A DNA stretch of 51,806 nt from Planctomycetota bacterium (GTDB lineage Bacteria; Planctomycetota; UBA1135; JAKEFM01), in assembly GCA_022616055.1 (NCBI GenBank), contig JAKEFM010000177.1, positions 1 to 51,806 of the forward strand. Direction: 5' to 3'. Position 1 is the stretch's first letter, and the number at the start of each line of letters is the position of its first letter. Shown piece after piece: positions 41,504 through 49,460 of the stretch. Made by a program: the position numbers and the translations under genes. Under the pieces are notes generated by a model, which saw only the letters and a program-made list of their open reading frames with translations, was not told the DNA's origin and did no database searches.

Positions 41504-42778
41504 ATTCCCACCTCTTCTGCGGCTACGGCCGCGACCATCCTGACCCACGAAAACAACTCGTTCCACGGGCTGCGCCTCCATGCCGCCACGCTCGAGGCGC
41601 TCGCCCGCATGGGCATCTCCACGCCCACCCCGATCCAGGCGGCGGCGCTTCCGCCGCTCCTCCAGGGGCGCGACGTCATCGGCCAGGCACGCACCGGCTC
41701 CGGCAAGACGCTCGCGTTCGGGATCCCGGCGATCGAGCGGCTCGACCCGCACAGCCGCGCGGTCCAAGTGCTCGTCCTCACCCCCACGCGGGAGCTGGCC
41801 GTCCAGGTCGGTGGCGTGATCGAGGCCCTCGGCGTGCGCCGCTCGATCAGCATCGCGCTCGTCTACGGGGGGCGCCCGATGGGCGCGCAGCGCGAGCGGC
41901 TCCGCCGCGGCGCTTCGATCGTCGTCGGCACCCCCGGCCGCGTCCTCGACTTCCTGCGCCAGGGGGTGCTCCGGCTGAACACCCTCAAGATGCTCGTGCT
42001 CGACGAGGCCGACGAGATGCTCGACATGGGCTTCGCGCCGGACGTCACCCGGATCCTCCAGGCGACGCCCGCCACGCGGCAGACCGCGCTCTTCTCGGCC
42101 ACGGTGCCGGACTGGGTCCGGCACACCTCGAAGAGGCACCTGCGCGACCCGGTCCACGTCTCGGTCGACCCGCGGCCGGAGGATTCCGCGCCGATCGAGC
42201 ACATCGCCTACGACGTGCCGACCGGCGGGAAGCTGCGGGTGCTCTGCGACCTGCTCGACCACCGCGGCGAGGAATCGATCCTCGTCTTCGGCCGCACGAA
42301 GCACGGCGTGCGCAAGCTCGCGCGGGAGCTCGCCGAGGCCGGCTACCCGGTCGAGTCGCTGCAGGGAAACCTCTCCCAGCCGCAGCGCGACAAGGTGATG
42401 CAGCGCTTCCGCTCGGGGAAGGTGAAGATCCTCGTGGCGACGAACGTCGCCGCGCGCGGGCTCGACGTGACCTCGATCTCGCAGGTGATCAACTTCGACC
42501 TCCCGGAGACCTCCGACCTCCTCACGCACCGGATCGGCCGCACCGGCCGCATGGGGCGGAGGGGGCAGGCGATCACCCTCCTCGCGCCGATCGACTCCAC
42601 GAAGTGGCGCGACCTCGAGAGGGGAGCCGGGAAGCGCATCCCGCGCGCCCCGTGGCCGGGCGCGCGCGCCGCGCTCGACGCGACGCCGGAGAGCGTGCTC
42701 GCGACGATCCCGCAGCGCCCCATGGCGCAGCCGATGGTCTCCTTCTCGGTCCGCTACCGCCGCGGGCGGCGCAGGTAG
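41504..42778 (+). CDS. DEAD-box RNA helicase (RhlE-like), probable ATT start
   Basis: The core has all DEAD-box motifs in order: PTPIQ (Q motif), ARTGSGKT, PTRELAVQ, GG, TPGR, DEAD (in VLDEADEMLDMGFAPDV), SAT, ILVFGRTK, VATNVAARGLDV and HRIGRTGRMG. The first ATG (41609) cuts off the aromatic residue and helix that precede every Q motif (SFHGLRLHAATLEALARMG here). The frame is open upstream but has no ATG, GTG or TTG. An ATT at 41504 has GAGGAG exactly five bases before it, giving 424 residues; CTG at 41540 is an alternative. An ATT start is rare and known for infC. The protein unwinds RNA, for example in ribosome assembly or mRNA decay. Confidence 0.85.
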   Translation: MPTSSAATAATILTHENNSFHGLRLHAATLEALARMGISTPTPIQAAALPPLLQGRDVIGQARTGSGKTLAFGIPAIERLDPHSRAVQVLVLTPTRELAVQVGGVIEALGVRRSISIALVYGGRPMGAQRERLRRGASIVVGTPGRVLDFLRQGVLRLNTLKMLVLDEADEMLDMGFAPDVTRILQATPATRQTALFSATVPDWVRHTSKRHLRDPVHVSVDPRPEDSAPIEHIAYDVPTGGKLRVLCDLLDHRGEESILVFGRTKHGVRKLARELAEAGYPVESLQGNLSQPQRDKVMQRFRSGKVKILVATNVAARGLDVTSISQVINFDLPETSDLLTHRIGRTGRMGRRGQAITLLAPIDSTKWRDLERGAGKRIPRAPWPGARAALDATPESVLATIPQRPMAQPMVSFSVRYRRGRRR

Positions 42779-42830
42779 GGGGGTCGGGGCTCCCGCCCGG
42801 CGGCCTCGGGAGCGACCCCGACATGCGTAC

Positions 42831-43016
42831 CTACGCAACCCGGACGAGATACCTCGCCACCTTCGCGACCGCCTGCTCGTCCCTGAGCCGCACCGTGAGG
42901 CGGAAGGGGTAGGTCGGGTCGGCCGTCCGCGCGAGGCGGGTGAAGGGCCTCACCTCCTCGGGGACGGGGCGATCGTCGACGAGCTCCCCCGCCGGGGTAG
43001 GCGATAGGTGAAGCAC
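42831..43016 (-). CDS. Small open frame, perhaps a gene remnant
   Basis: The 61-residue frame ends YPFRLTVRLRDEQAVAKVARYLVRVA, which looks like the C-terminal end of a protein with ordinary codon use for this genome. There is no start-side domain or good ribosome-binding site. It may be a decayed gene or a small real one. It lies in the gap after the helicase, which otherwise seems empty. Confidence 0.3.
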   Translation of the reverse strand: MLHLSPTPAGELVDDRPVPEEVRPFTRLARTADPTYPFRLTVRLRDEQAVAKVARYLVRVA

Positions 43017-43027
43017 ACGCTCGGACT

Positions 43028-43047
43028 CCGGAGCGTATTCGCTCCGG
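43028..43047 (-). terminator. Hairpin downstream of the LamG/PKD gene
   Basis: A perfect eight-base inverted repeat (CCGGAGCG/CGCTCCGG) with loop TATT lies about 110 bases after the stop of the 43160-44803 gene. No T-run is visible. It is a possible terminator for that gene on the minus strand. Confidence 0.4.
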
Positions 43048-43159
43048 CGCGGGGATCAGGCGGAAGAGGGGGTCCCGCCGAGTAGGCGATCCCCAAGGCG
43101 GTCGCGGTCGGCCCTGGCGATTGGTTCGAACCTCTACTTCCAGCCGTGCGGCGTGAGGT

Positions 43160-44803
43160 TCAGGGCGTGATCGCGTCCAGAGCTTGGCTGAGGAGATCCC
43201 AGATGACGCTCTGGTCGGCGCAGGCCGTGATCCAGTCGCGCCCGGCGCCGCTGCCGTCGGGTGCCCCTCGGAGCACGCACCCGTCCGTGCGGTTGATCGC
43301 CTGATTGAGCTTCTGTCTGGCCATCTCGAGGTCGCCCGCCTGGATTGCCGCGATGGCCTGCGAAAGGAAATTGGTCATGGCCTGCTGGTTGCCCTTCGTG
43401 GTCACCGCGCTCGGCGGAAGATTCCCGACCTGCTCCAGGCCCTCCATCGTCTGGTTCTCGGCGAACTCTTCCCCTGAGACGACCGTGATTCGGAGATGGT
43501 CGGCCGGCGAGTCGACGAAGCCGTCGCTCACGACGAGCTGCACGACATAGGTGCCCGCCAGGTCCGGTAGGAACGAGGCCGTCGCTGTGGCGGCTCCCGC
43601 AAGGATCGCAACGCTGGCGCTGGGCTTCTCCGCGAAGGTCCAACCGAACGTCAACGGGTCGTGCTCTGGATCGCTGCTCCCTCCCCCGTCGAGGCTCACG
43701 ATGAACCCGACGACGCCTCCTCGATCGTCCCCCGCGTTCGCCGTGGGTGCAACGTTCGTCGACGAGACGACGACCTCGTCCGGATCGCTCGAGAGCCCCG
43801 ATCCGTCGGTCACGACCAGTCGCACCACGTACGTTCCCGGAAGATCCGCGACGAAGCTCGGCGTCGGCGTGCCCGCTCCCTCGAGCACGGCGCTGCTTCC
43901 AGGCGGTCGCGACGCGAACGACCAGATGTCGAGCAGCTCCAGAGTGGCCGTGTCGTCGTCAAAGGAGCCGGTCCCGTCGAGCTGAACGGTCTGTCCGGCA
44001 TGGATCGCGATATCGTCACCTGCATCGGCGGTCGGCGCTTGGTTCCCGGCACCGGATGCGCACTTCCCTGCCGATCCCGCTTCGTAGATCGACTGGATCT
44101 CGACGGCGGAGAGGGCGCGATCGAAGAAGCTCACCTCATCGATCAGGCCATCGAAGGTGCGGGCTCCGAAGAGAGGATGCCTCCCCACCCCCACTTCCGT
44201 TCCTCCGTAGAGGACAGTGCTGGGACCGACGGGGAGAGTGCCCTCAGGGCACCCGTTCACGTAGAGCCGGAGTTCGCTTCCGTCCCAGCTCATCGCGACG
44301 TGATGGAAGGTATTTAACGCGAAGGTGTGCTCGCTCCACACGGCGGGGTCCGTCATGCTCACCGCCAGACCCACGGAGGCGCGAAACCTACCGGTGATCC
44401 CCGGTCCCGCCAGCGAGTAGGAGATCGTGGGAGTCTCGAAGGCCCTGTCCTTCGAGACGATGATGGGTCCGATCTCGTCGGTGTGGCTGCCGGTGCTCCG
44501 GGCGAACACCCATGCCTCGATCGTGAACTGCTGGGATTCGAGGGTCGAACGGTTCGGGATGCGGAGGATCCCTCCCACGAAATCGAAGGCTTGACCGACA
44601 CGGCCCGTCGCAAAGGGAACGGGGCCGTCGAGGCACCCGAGGTCATCCCCCACGACATCGAGCGTGGCTCCGTCCCCGGGCCAGAAGTGCGCCAGATCCT
44701 GGGAGGGAGGTAGACAGGTCTGCGCAGAGGGCCCTTCGACCGTCCCCCCAGAAAAAGAAGGAGGCAAACCAGCCTGATGCACGGGTTCCTCACCGCAAGC
44801 CAT
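43160..44803 (-). CDS. Exported LamG-PKD protein with apparent frameshift near the N-terminus
   Basis: The 547-residue frame has a LamG/concanavalin-like domain (about 35-250: FTIEAWVFARS, RLYVNGCPEGTL, DGLIDEVSFFDRALSAVEI). Two PKD/Ig-like repeats follow (NQAPTADAGDDIAIHAGQTVQLDGTGS, then NVAPTANAGDDRGGVVGF). The C-terminal helical part has MEGLEQVGNLPPSAVTTKGN and a dockerin-like cysteine-containing end. The frame starts with MACGEEPVHQAG, which has no signal. In the alternate frame just upstream, MIGWLAVRNPCIRLVCLLLFLGG is a clear signal peptide. The two frames meet at a run of T and G homopolymers (about 44748-44760), and one fewer base there would join them. The annotated start is therefore probably artefactual. 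Confidence 0.75.
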   Translation of the reverse strand: MACGEEPVHQAGLPPSFSGGTVEGPSAQTCLPPSQDLAHFWPGDGATLDVVGDDLGCLDGPVPFATGRVGQAFDFVGGILRIPNRSTLESQQFTIEAWVFARSTGSHTDEIGPIIVSKDRAFETPTISYSLAGPGITGRFRASVGLAVSMTDPAVWSEHTFALNTFHHVAMSWDGSELRLYVNGCPEGTLPVGPSTVLYGGTEVGVGRHPLFGARTFDGLIDEVSFFDRALSAVEIQSIYEAGSAGKCASGAGNQAPTADAGDDIAIHAGQTVQLDGTGSFDDDTATLELLDIWSFASRPPGSSAVLEGAGTPTPSFVADLPGTYVVRLVVTDGSGLSSDPDEVVVSSTNVAPTANAGDDRGGVVGFIVSLDGGGSSDPEHDPLTFGWTFAEKPSASVAILAGAATATASFLPDLAGTYVVQLVVSDGFVDSPADHLRITVVSGEEFAENQTMEGLEQVGNLPPSAVTTKGNQQAMTNFLSQAIAAIQAGDLEMARQKLNQAINRTDGCVLRGAPDGSGAGRDWITACADQSVIWDLLSQALDAITP

Positions 44804-47598
44804 CCGATCATGAGGTCCCGCCTCGTCTCCTGCTCCCTCGCGTCAAGCGGCTCAGCCATGACGAACCTCACTCCAACCGCCTCCGCGGCTCGTTCCGTCC
44901 TCCCCTGGGTCCGGGTGGAATCGCGTCCTTCCTCGCGGGTGCCCCCCCTCTCGCGAGGAGCTAGGCTCATGGGACGGATGTCTCGCAAGGAAGGGGCAGG
45001 AGATGGCGTCTCGTCCGCAGAAGAACGGCGTAGGGGAAAAAGTGCGACCGTTAAGCACTCAAGGAAGCGCCAAAACGGTCCACCTCCTGCAGATGCTTCA
45101 CGGGTCGGTCTCCGAGCGGGCGATTCCGCCCCCTTCCTCCACTGATCCGGATCGAACGCAAGCGCCGACGGCTCCCTGCCGGCCGCACTCGTTCCTCGGC
45201 CGGCGAGGTTGGACTTGAGCAGCAGACTCTGATCGGCGTCCCGTCGAGCAGCTTCATGACGGCCCAGCTCCTCTAGATAGCTGGCGCGCTTCGACAGGAG
45301 GCCCGCGAGAAACCAAGACTGTTCGCGGTTCTCCGGGACTCCCGGTGCCCAACGGTCTGCGACCCCGATCGCCAAATTCAGTTCCCTCATGGCCGAACCG
45401 CGGTCCGCCTGCTGTTCCGCGAGCCGGGCAAGTGCCGCATGCGAACCGGCTAGCTCCCACGACAGTGCGACGTCTCGCGGATCAGCGTCAGCGAGGTCCT
45501 TCGTGATTCCGTGCGCTCGACGTAGGTGCGCCGAAGCCATGTCGAAGTCTCGAGCCTCCGCGGCAAGGTTCCCGACGCTCCCAAGGGCCGTCGCGACTCG
45601 TGCCATTGCTTGGCGGTTGTTCGGACGAAGGATCGCCGCCCGCTCGGCGTAGGCCAGGGAGGCGTACGCGTGCTCCTTCACCGAGACGAGGTCCGCACGT
45701 CTGGATGCGAGGCCGAGGAGAGCGCGGTGGACCGAGCACAGACCGGAGAGGGCATTCGCCAGGGCCTTGCCATTTGTTGAATCTCGGTTCACCAGGGCCT
45801 CGAAGACAGACCGCGTGCGCTCGAGGTGTATCGCTGCCTCGTCGACGTCTCCAACCTGGAGATCCAGATCCGCGATTCGGAGGTGGCTCCAGCCCAGGTT
45901 GTCGGCGAACCGGAGTGCCCCGGGCTCCTCCGCCGCGAGCCTCTCGTCGATCGCGAGGACCTCCCGATACATCTCGAGCGCTGCGGCGAGATCGCCGGCA
46001 TCCTTCCGGCAGTCGCCCGCCTTGGCGAGCGTGACCGAGAGCTGCATCCGCCGGTTCCGGTCGTCCGGCATCTCCGCGACGATCTCTCTGCGCGTCGCGA
46101 GGGCTTTCCGGAGGAGGGGCTCCCCCTCCTCTCTCCGTCGGAGCTGGAGGTAGAGGTGGCCGAGGTTCTCCTCGATGTCGGCATGCCGCGCGCGCCCCTC
46201 GATGTCGTGTCCCTCGCGGGCGAAGAATCGCTCCGAGAGTCGCAGCAACTCCTCGAGCGAGGCGAGGCGCTCCTTCTCCAACCCCGGAGCCTGCTCGATC
46301 GACTCGTCGAGAAGGTAGGTCAGGAGCGAGTCGGCGACTCCCTTCGCCGTGCGGTAGTTCCGTACCGCATCGCGCTCGGCGAGGAAGACGCGTGCGACGG
46401 CGGCCGCGAGCAGGACAGCGGCCACCGCCACGACCCCGACGAAGCGCTTGTGCCGAGAAGCGAACTTGCGGAGGTGGTAGAGCGTACGCGGGGGACGGGC
46501 GTGGACGGGCTCCCCGCGGAGGAACCGCTCCACGTCCGCGGCGAGCTCCGAAACGGTCGGGTAGCGAAGGACGGGGTCCTTTGCCATCGCCTTCCCGACG
46601 ATCCGCTCGAGGTCCCCGCGAAGCGCGGGCTTCACGACCCCCAGCGGCATCGGCTCCACCTCGCGGATCACCCGCCACGCCTCGAGGATCCCGAGCGATC
46701 CCGTGTCCAGGGGAAGACGCCCGGCGAGGAGCTCGTAGAGGATCACGCCGAGCGCGTAGACGTCCGCGCGGGCATCGACCTTTCCCGAGTCGCCCGAAGC
46801 CTGCTCGGGAGCCATGTAGGGGAGCGTCCCGAGAAGCTCGCCCGTCACCGTCAGTTCCGTCTCGACCGGCGGCGCGACGAGGGCCTTCGCGATCCCGAAG
46901 TCGATCAATCTCGGGGCGGGCCTCCCTTCCCGCTCCTCGACGAGGATGTTCGCCGGCTTGAGGTCGCGGTGGATCACCCCCTGCTCGTGCGCGTGGCGGA
47001 CCCCCTCGCACGCGGCGACGAAGAGCCGCAGGCGATCGATGTGGCCGAGACCGCGGAGGTCGCAGTACGCCGTCACCGGCGGCCCGTCGACGAACTCGAG
47101 GACGATGTAGGGCCGCCCGACCCAGGGCCCGCTCCCCTCGAGGACTCCTTGGTCGAGGACCGGGGCCACGTTTGGGTGGCGCATGCGCGAGAGCGCCTCC
47201 CTCTCGACCTTGAAGCGGCTCTCGACCTCTCGAGTCTCGAGACCCGGCCGCAGGACCTTGACGGCCAGGCGAGTCCCGTCCGCGCGCTCGGCGAGGAAGA
47301 CGGCGGAGAGGAAGCTCTCGTGCAAGAGGCGCACGACGCGATAGGGACCCACCGTTCTCGGCATGCCGAGGAGGGGGGGCTCGGCATCCGTCCGGGCCAA
47401 ATCGAATTCCGCTCCGAGCAGCGGAGTCGAGAGGAAGGAGGCGTCGGCCTCGTGCTCGGCGAGGAGGGACTCGAGCTCGCGGCGCACGCCGGGCTCCGAA
47501 CCCGTTTCTCGCTCGAGGAACCCCTCCCGCGCCACCGGGGGGAGGCCCCGCGCGGTGGCGAAGAGGGAGCGGAGCCGCTCGTACTCCTCCGGGCTCAC
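44359..47598 (-). CDS. Membrane Ser/Thr kinase-TPR protein coupled to its ECF sigma factor
   Basis: Read from a GTG at 47598, whose GTGA overlaps the sigma stop, the frame has 1079 codons. The kinase domain (about 85-350) has Lys114 (AVKVL), HRDLKPAN (210-217) and DFG (233-235). Its glycine loop is degenerate: LHESFLSAVFLAE in place of GxGxxG. A transmembrane helix follows at about 390-410 (FVGVVAVAAVLLAAAVARVF), then TPR-like repeats to about residue 800. Family similarity ends near there. Beyond about 45200 the frame continues as low-quality sequence, passes through the signal peptide of the next gene and ends out of frame inside its LamG domain at 44359. The true stop was probably lost by a frameshift. 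The ECF-kinase pairing implies signal-controlled transcription. Confidence 0.8.
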   Translation of the reverse strand: MSPEEYERLRSLFATARGLPPVAREGFLERETGSEPGVRRELESLLAEHEADASFLSTPLLGAEFDLARTDAEPPLLGMPRTVGPYRVVRLLHESFLSAVFLAERADGTRLAVKVLRPGLETREVESRFKVEREALSRMRHPNVAPVLDQGVLEGSGPWVGRPYIVLEFVDGPPVTAYCDLRGLGHIDRLRLFVAACEGVRHAHEQGVIHRDLKPANILVEEREGRPAPRLIDFGIAKALVAPPVETELTVTGELLGTLPYMAPEQASGDSGKVDARADVYALGVILYELLAGRLPLDTGSLGILEAWRVIREVEPMPLGVVKPALRGDLERIVGKAMAKDPVLRYPTVSELAADVERFLRGEPVHARPPRTLYHLRKFASRHKRFVGVVAVAAVLLAAAVARVFLAERDAVRNYRTAKGVADSLLTYLLDESIEQAPGLEKERLASLEELLRLSERFFAREGHDIEGRARHADIEENLGHLYLQLRRREEGEPLLRKALATRREIVAEMPDDRNRRMQLSVTLAKAGDCRKDAGDLAAALEMYREVLAIDERLAAEEPGALRFADNLGWSHLRIADLDLQVGDVDEAAIHLERTRSVFEALVNRDSTNGKALANALSGLCSVHRALLGLASRRADLVSVKEHAYASLAYAERAAILRPNNRQAMARVATALGSVGNLAAEARDFDMASAHLRRAHGITKDLADADPRDVALSWELAGSHAALARLAEQQADRGSAMRELNLAIGVADRWAPGVPENREQSWFLAGLLSKRASYLEELGRHEAARRDADQSLLLKSNLAGRGTSAAGREPSALAFDPDQWRKGAESPARRPTREASAGGGPFWRFLECLTVALFPLRRSSADETPSPAPSLRDIRPMSLAPRERGGTREEGRDSTRTQGRTERAAEAVGVRFVMAEPLDAREQETRRDLMIGWLAVRNPCIRLVCLLLFLGGRSKGPLRRPVYLPPRIWRTSGPGTEPRSMSWGMTSGASTAPFPLRRAVSVKPSISWEGSSASRTVRPSNPSSSRSRHGCSPGAPAATPTRSDPSSSRRTGPSRLPRSPTRWRDRGSPVGFAPPWVWR

Positions 47599-48149
47599 GC
47601 CGAGGCGCTCTTCAGGCGCCGGCGAAGCCACCACCGGGCCATCTCCCAGTCGCTGTCGGCCGTCCGGACCGACACCCCCGTGGCAGCGGCGGCCTCCGCC
47701 GCCGTGAGCCCGCCGAAGAACCGCAGCTCGACGATCCGGGCCTGGCGCTCGTTGAGACGAGCGAGCTCGGTCAGCGCCTCATCGAGGTCGAGGACGTCGA
47801 CGGAGGGTGCCGAGAGGGCGATCTCCCTCCCGTCGAGGGGAACCGGGTCGGCTCCGCCGCCGCGGCGGACGCGCTTCTTCCTCCGCGCATGGTCGACGAG
47901 GACCTGCCGGACCGCGCGGGAGGCCATGGCGACGAACTCCGCGCGGCTCCCCCACCGGTAGCGGCGGGTGCGGGCGAGCTTGAGGTAGGCCTCGTGGACG
48001 AGGGCGGTCGTCTGGAGGGTGTGGCCGGGCCGCTCGCCCCGCAGCTGAGCGCGCGCGATCGACTTCAGCTCCGCGTAGAGGGCGTCGAGCAGCTCGGGAT
48101 CGTCGACGTTCTTCCACGCGCTCTCCATGGGCACGTGCGTGGGTGGCAC
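47595..48149 (-). CDS. ECF-type sigma factor paired with kinase-TPR
   Basis: The 184-residue protein belongs to the ECF-like group common beside planctomycete and acidobacterial kinases. It contains LDALYAELKSIARAQLRGERPGHTLQTTALVHEAYLKL (region 2) and region 4 ELARLNERQARIVELRFFGGLTAAEAAAATGVSVRTADSDWEMARWWLRRRL. I keep the GTG at 48149 because GAGAGG lies six bases upstream; an ATG at 48128 is the alternative. Its last bases overlap the kinase start as GTGA. TAGCAT at 48192-48197 is a candidate -10. The kinase probably regulates this sigma factor; that is inferred from the pairing. Confidence 0.9.
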   Translation of the reverse strand: MPPTHVPMESAWKNVDDPELLDALYAELKSIARAQLRGERPGHTLQTTALVHEAYLKLARTRRYRWGSRAEFVAMASRAVRQVLVDHARRKKRVRRGGGADPVPLDGREIALSAPSVDVLDLDEALTELARLNERQARIVELRFFGGLTAAEAAAATGVSVRTADSDWEMARWWLRRRLKSASA

Positions 48150-48472
48150 GGCAGGCCTCTCAATCCCCCGATCGGACGAAGCGGAGGGGGAATGCTAACC
48201 CGGCCGATCCGGAGTGGAACCCCCCGGGCAGGCGGGCTTCCGCCTTGCCGTGGGGGCCCGACCGCGGCGCGGGACGACGCGCAAGAGAGCCTGTAGCCAC
48301 CGGTCAGGATCCGCCACGTTCTGTCGGTGGTCGTCGCCCCGGGGGGCGAAGAGGCGTGGACCGGGAACGGAACCCCGACTCCGAACCACCCCCGAGCCCT
48401 CGGGATCCTTGGTCGCGCAGGACGGCATGCTTCTCGACTCTTGTCTCGCCCGCGCGCGGCGATCGGCGCCGG
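48150..48472. other. Intergenic region between the ECF sigma and DUF1579 genes
   Basis: Apart from the TAGCAT box near the sigma start, no gene, repeat or strong hairpin was seen in this 323-base stretch. Confidence 0.35.
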
Positions 48473-49084
48473 CTACTTCCGGCGCTTGTAGGTGATCCTC
48501 ATCCCCATCGCATCCTTGCCGTCGGGGCCGGGCGAGAACATCTCGAAGGTCCGGTTGTCGTCGTCCGCCCACTTCTCGACCATCCGGTGCCTCACGACCT
48601 TCCCCGTCATGTCGGGCCCCTCCATGAAGAAGGTCCCGGTCTTCGTCGCCTCGTCGAACGTCCCCTCCATGGTGGCGAGAGAGGTCACCATGTTGTCGAC
48701 CCAGGCGCCGACGTACTTCTTCTTCAGGGTGTCGTAGCCGTGGATCCCGTGCCCGTGGAACGGCATCCCGGCGAACTCCCCCTGGAAGTCGGACGTCAGC
48801 CACAGCCCTCCGGGGAGGGCCTTCACGATCTCGCTCCCCTTCGACTTCATGGGGGGGGCGCCCGGGCCGCCCATCATCGACTCGACCTCGGCGTCCCAGG
48901 TGCCGACCGACTTCGCCATCTTCGCGTGCTCGGGGCCGGGCTTCGGCATCTCCATCTTCATCTCGTCCCCCTGCGGGGCTTTCTTGCCGTAGTCCTGCAG
49001 GGTGGAGATGGCGTAGCCGGCTCCGACGGCGAAGGAGGAGACGGCGAGGACGGAGGCGGCGACGAGAGGGCACTTCCAGCTCAT
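48473..49084 (-). CDS. Exported DUF1579-family protein
   Basis: The 203-residue protein has a signal peptide (VAASVLAVSSFAVGAGYA). A DUF1579-type beta-barrel follows: PGPEHAKMAKSVGTWDAEVESM, then IVKALPGGLWLTSDFQGEFAGMPFHGHGIHGYDTLKKKYVGAWVDNM, and YKRRK at the end. The family is widespread and of unknown function, probably binding a small lipophilic ligand. The ATG at 49084 has AAAGGAG eight bases upstream, and the frame upstream has no homology. It stands alone on the minus strand, followed by the sigma gene after a 323-base gap. Confidence 0.88.
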   Translation of the reverse strand: MSWKCPLVAASVLAVSSFAVGAGYAISTLQDYGKKAPQGDEMKMEMPKPGPEHAKMAKSVGTWDAEVESMMGGPGAPPMKSKGSEIVKALPGGLWLTSDFQGEFAGMPFHGHGIHGYDTLKKKYVGAWVDNMVTSLATMEGTFDEATKTGTFFMEGPDMTGKVVRHRMVEKWADDDNRTFEMFSPGPDGKDAMGMRITYKRRK

Positions 49085-49460
49085 GGCGAGAACTCCTTTC
49101 ACTCGGGTAGGGCCGCGATCGGCTACGAGCGCGGGGCAGGCGACCCGGAACGCTAGGGACAAAGCGCCCCCGATTCCAGCGCCCCGGCGAGGCCCGCTCC
49201 GAAGATCCCCGCCGGGGTCACGGCTACCCCCTGGCGTTGCCACCAGGCCGATCGAGGACCGGAACATGGTGGGCGCCAGAGCGCCCGGAGACGCAGCCGG
49301 TTACACGGCCCGCTCGCTCGCCTAGGTTGGTCGCTTCGAGCCCTCCGTCCCCGGATCGAACGGTCGTTTCGCCGACCGTCTCCGAGCCTGCGGTCAGCCC
49401 GAAGGACCTGATCCGGCGACTGGCATCCCGGCGCATCCGCCTCGCAGGGAGGCAAGACCG
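49085..49460. other. Intergenic region before the seven-repeat FG-GAP gene
   Basis: No gene, array or strong hairpin was found in this 376-base divergent region. It must contain the promoters for the DUF1579 and FG-GAP genes, but neither has a good match to a standard promoter. Confidence 0.35.
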
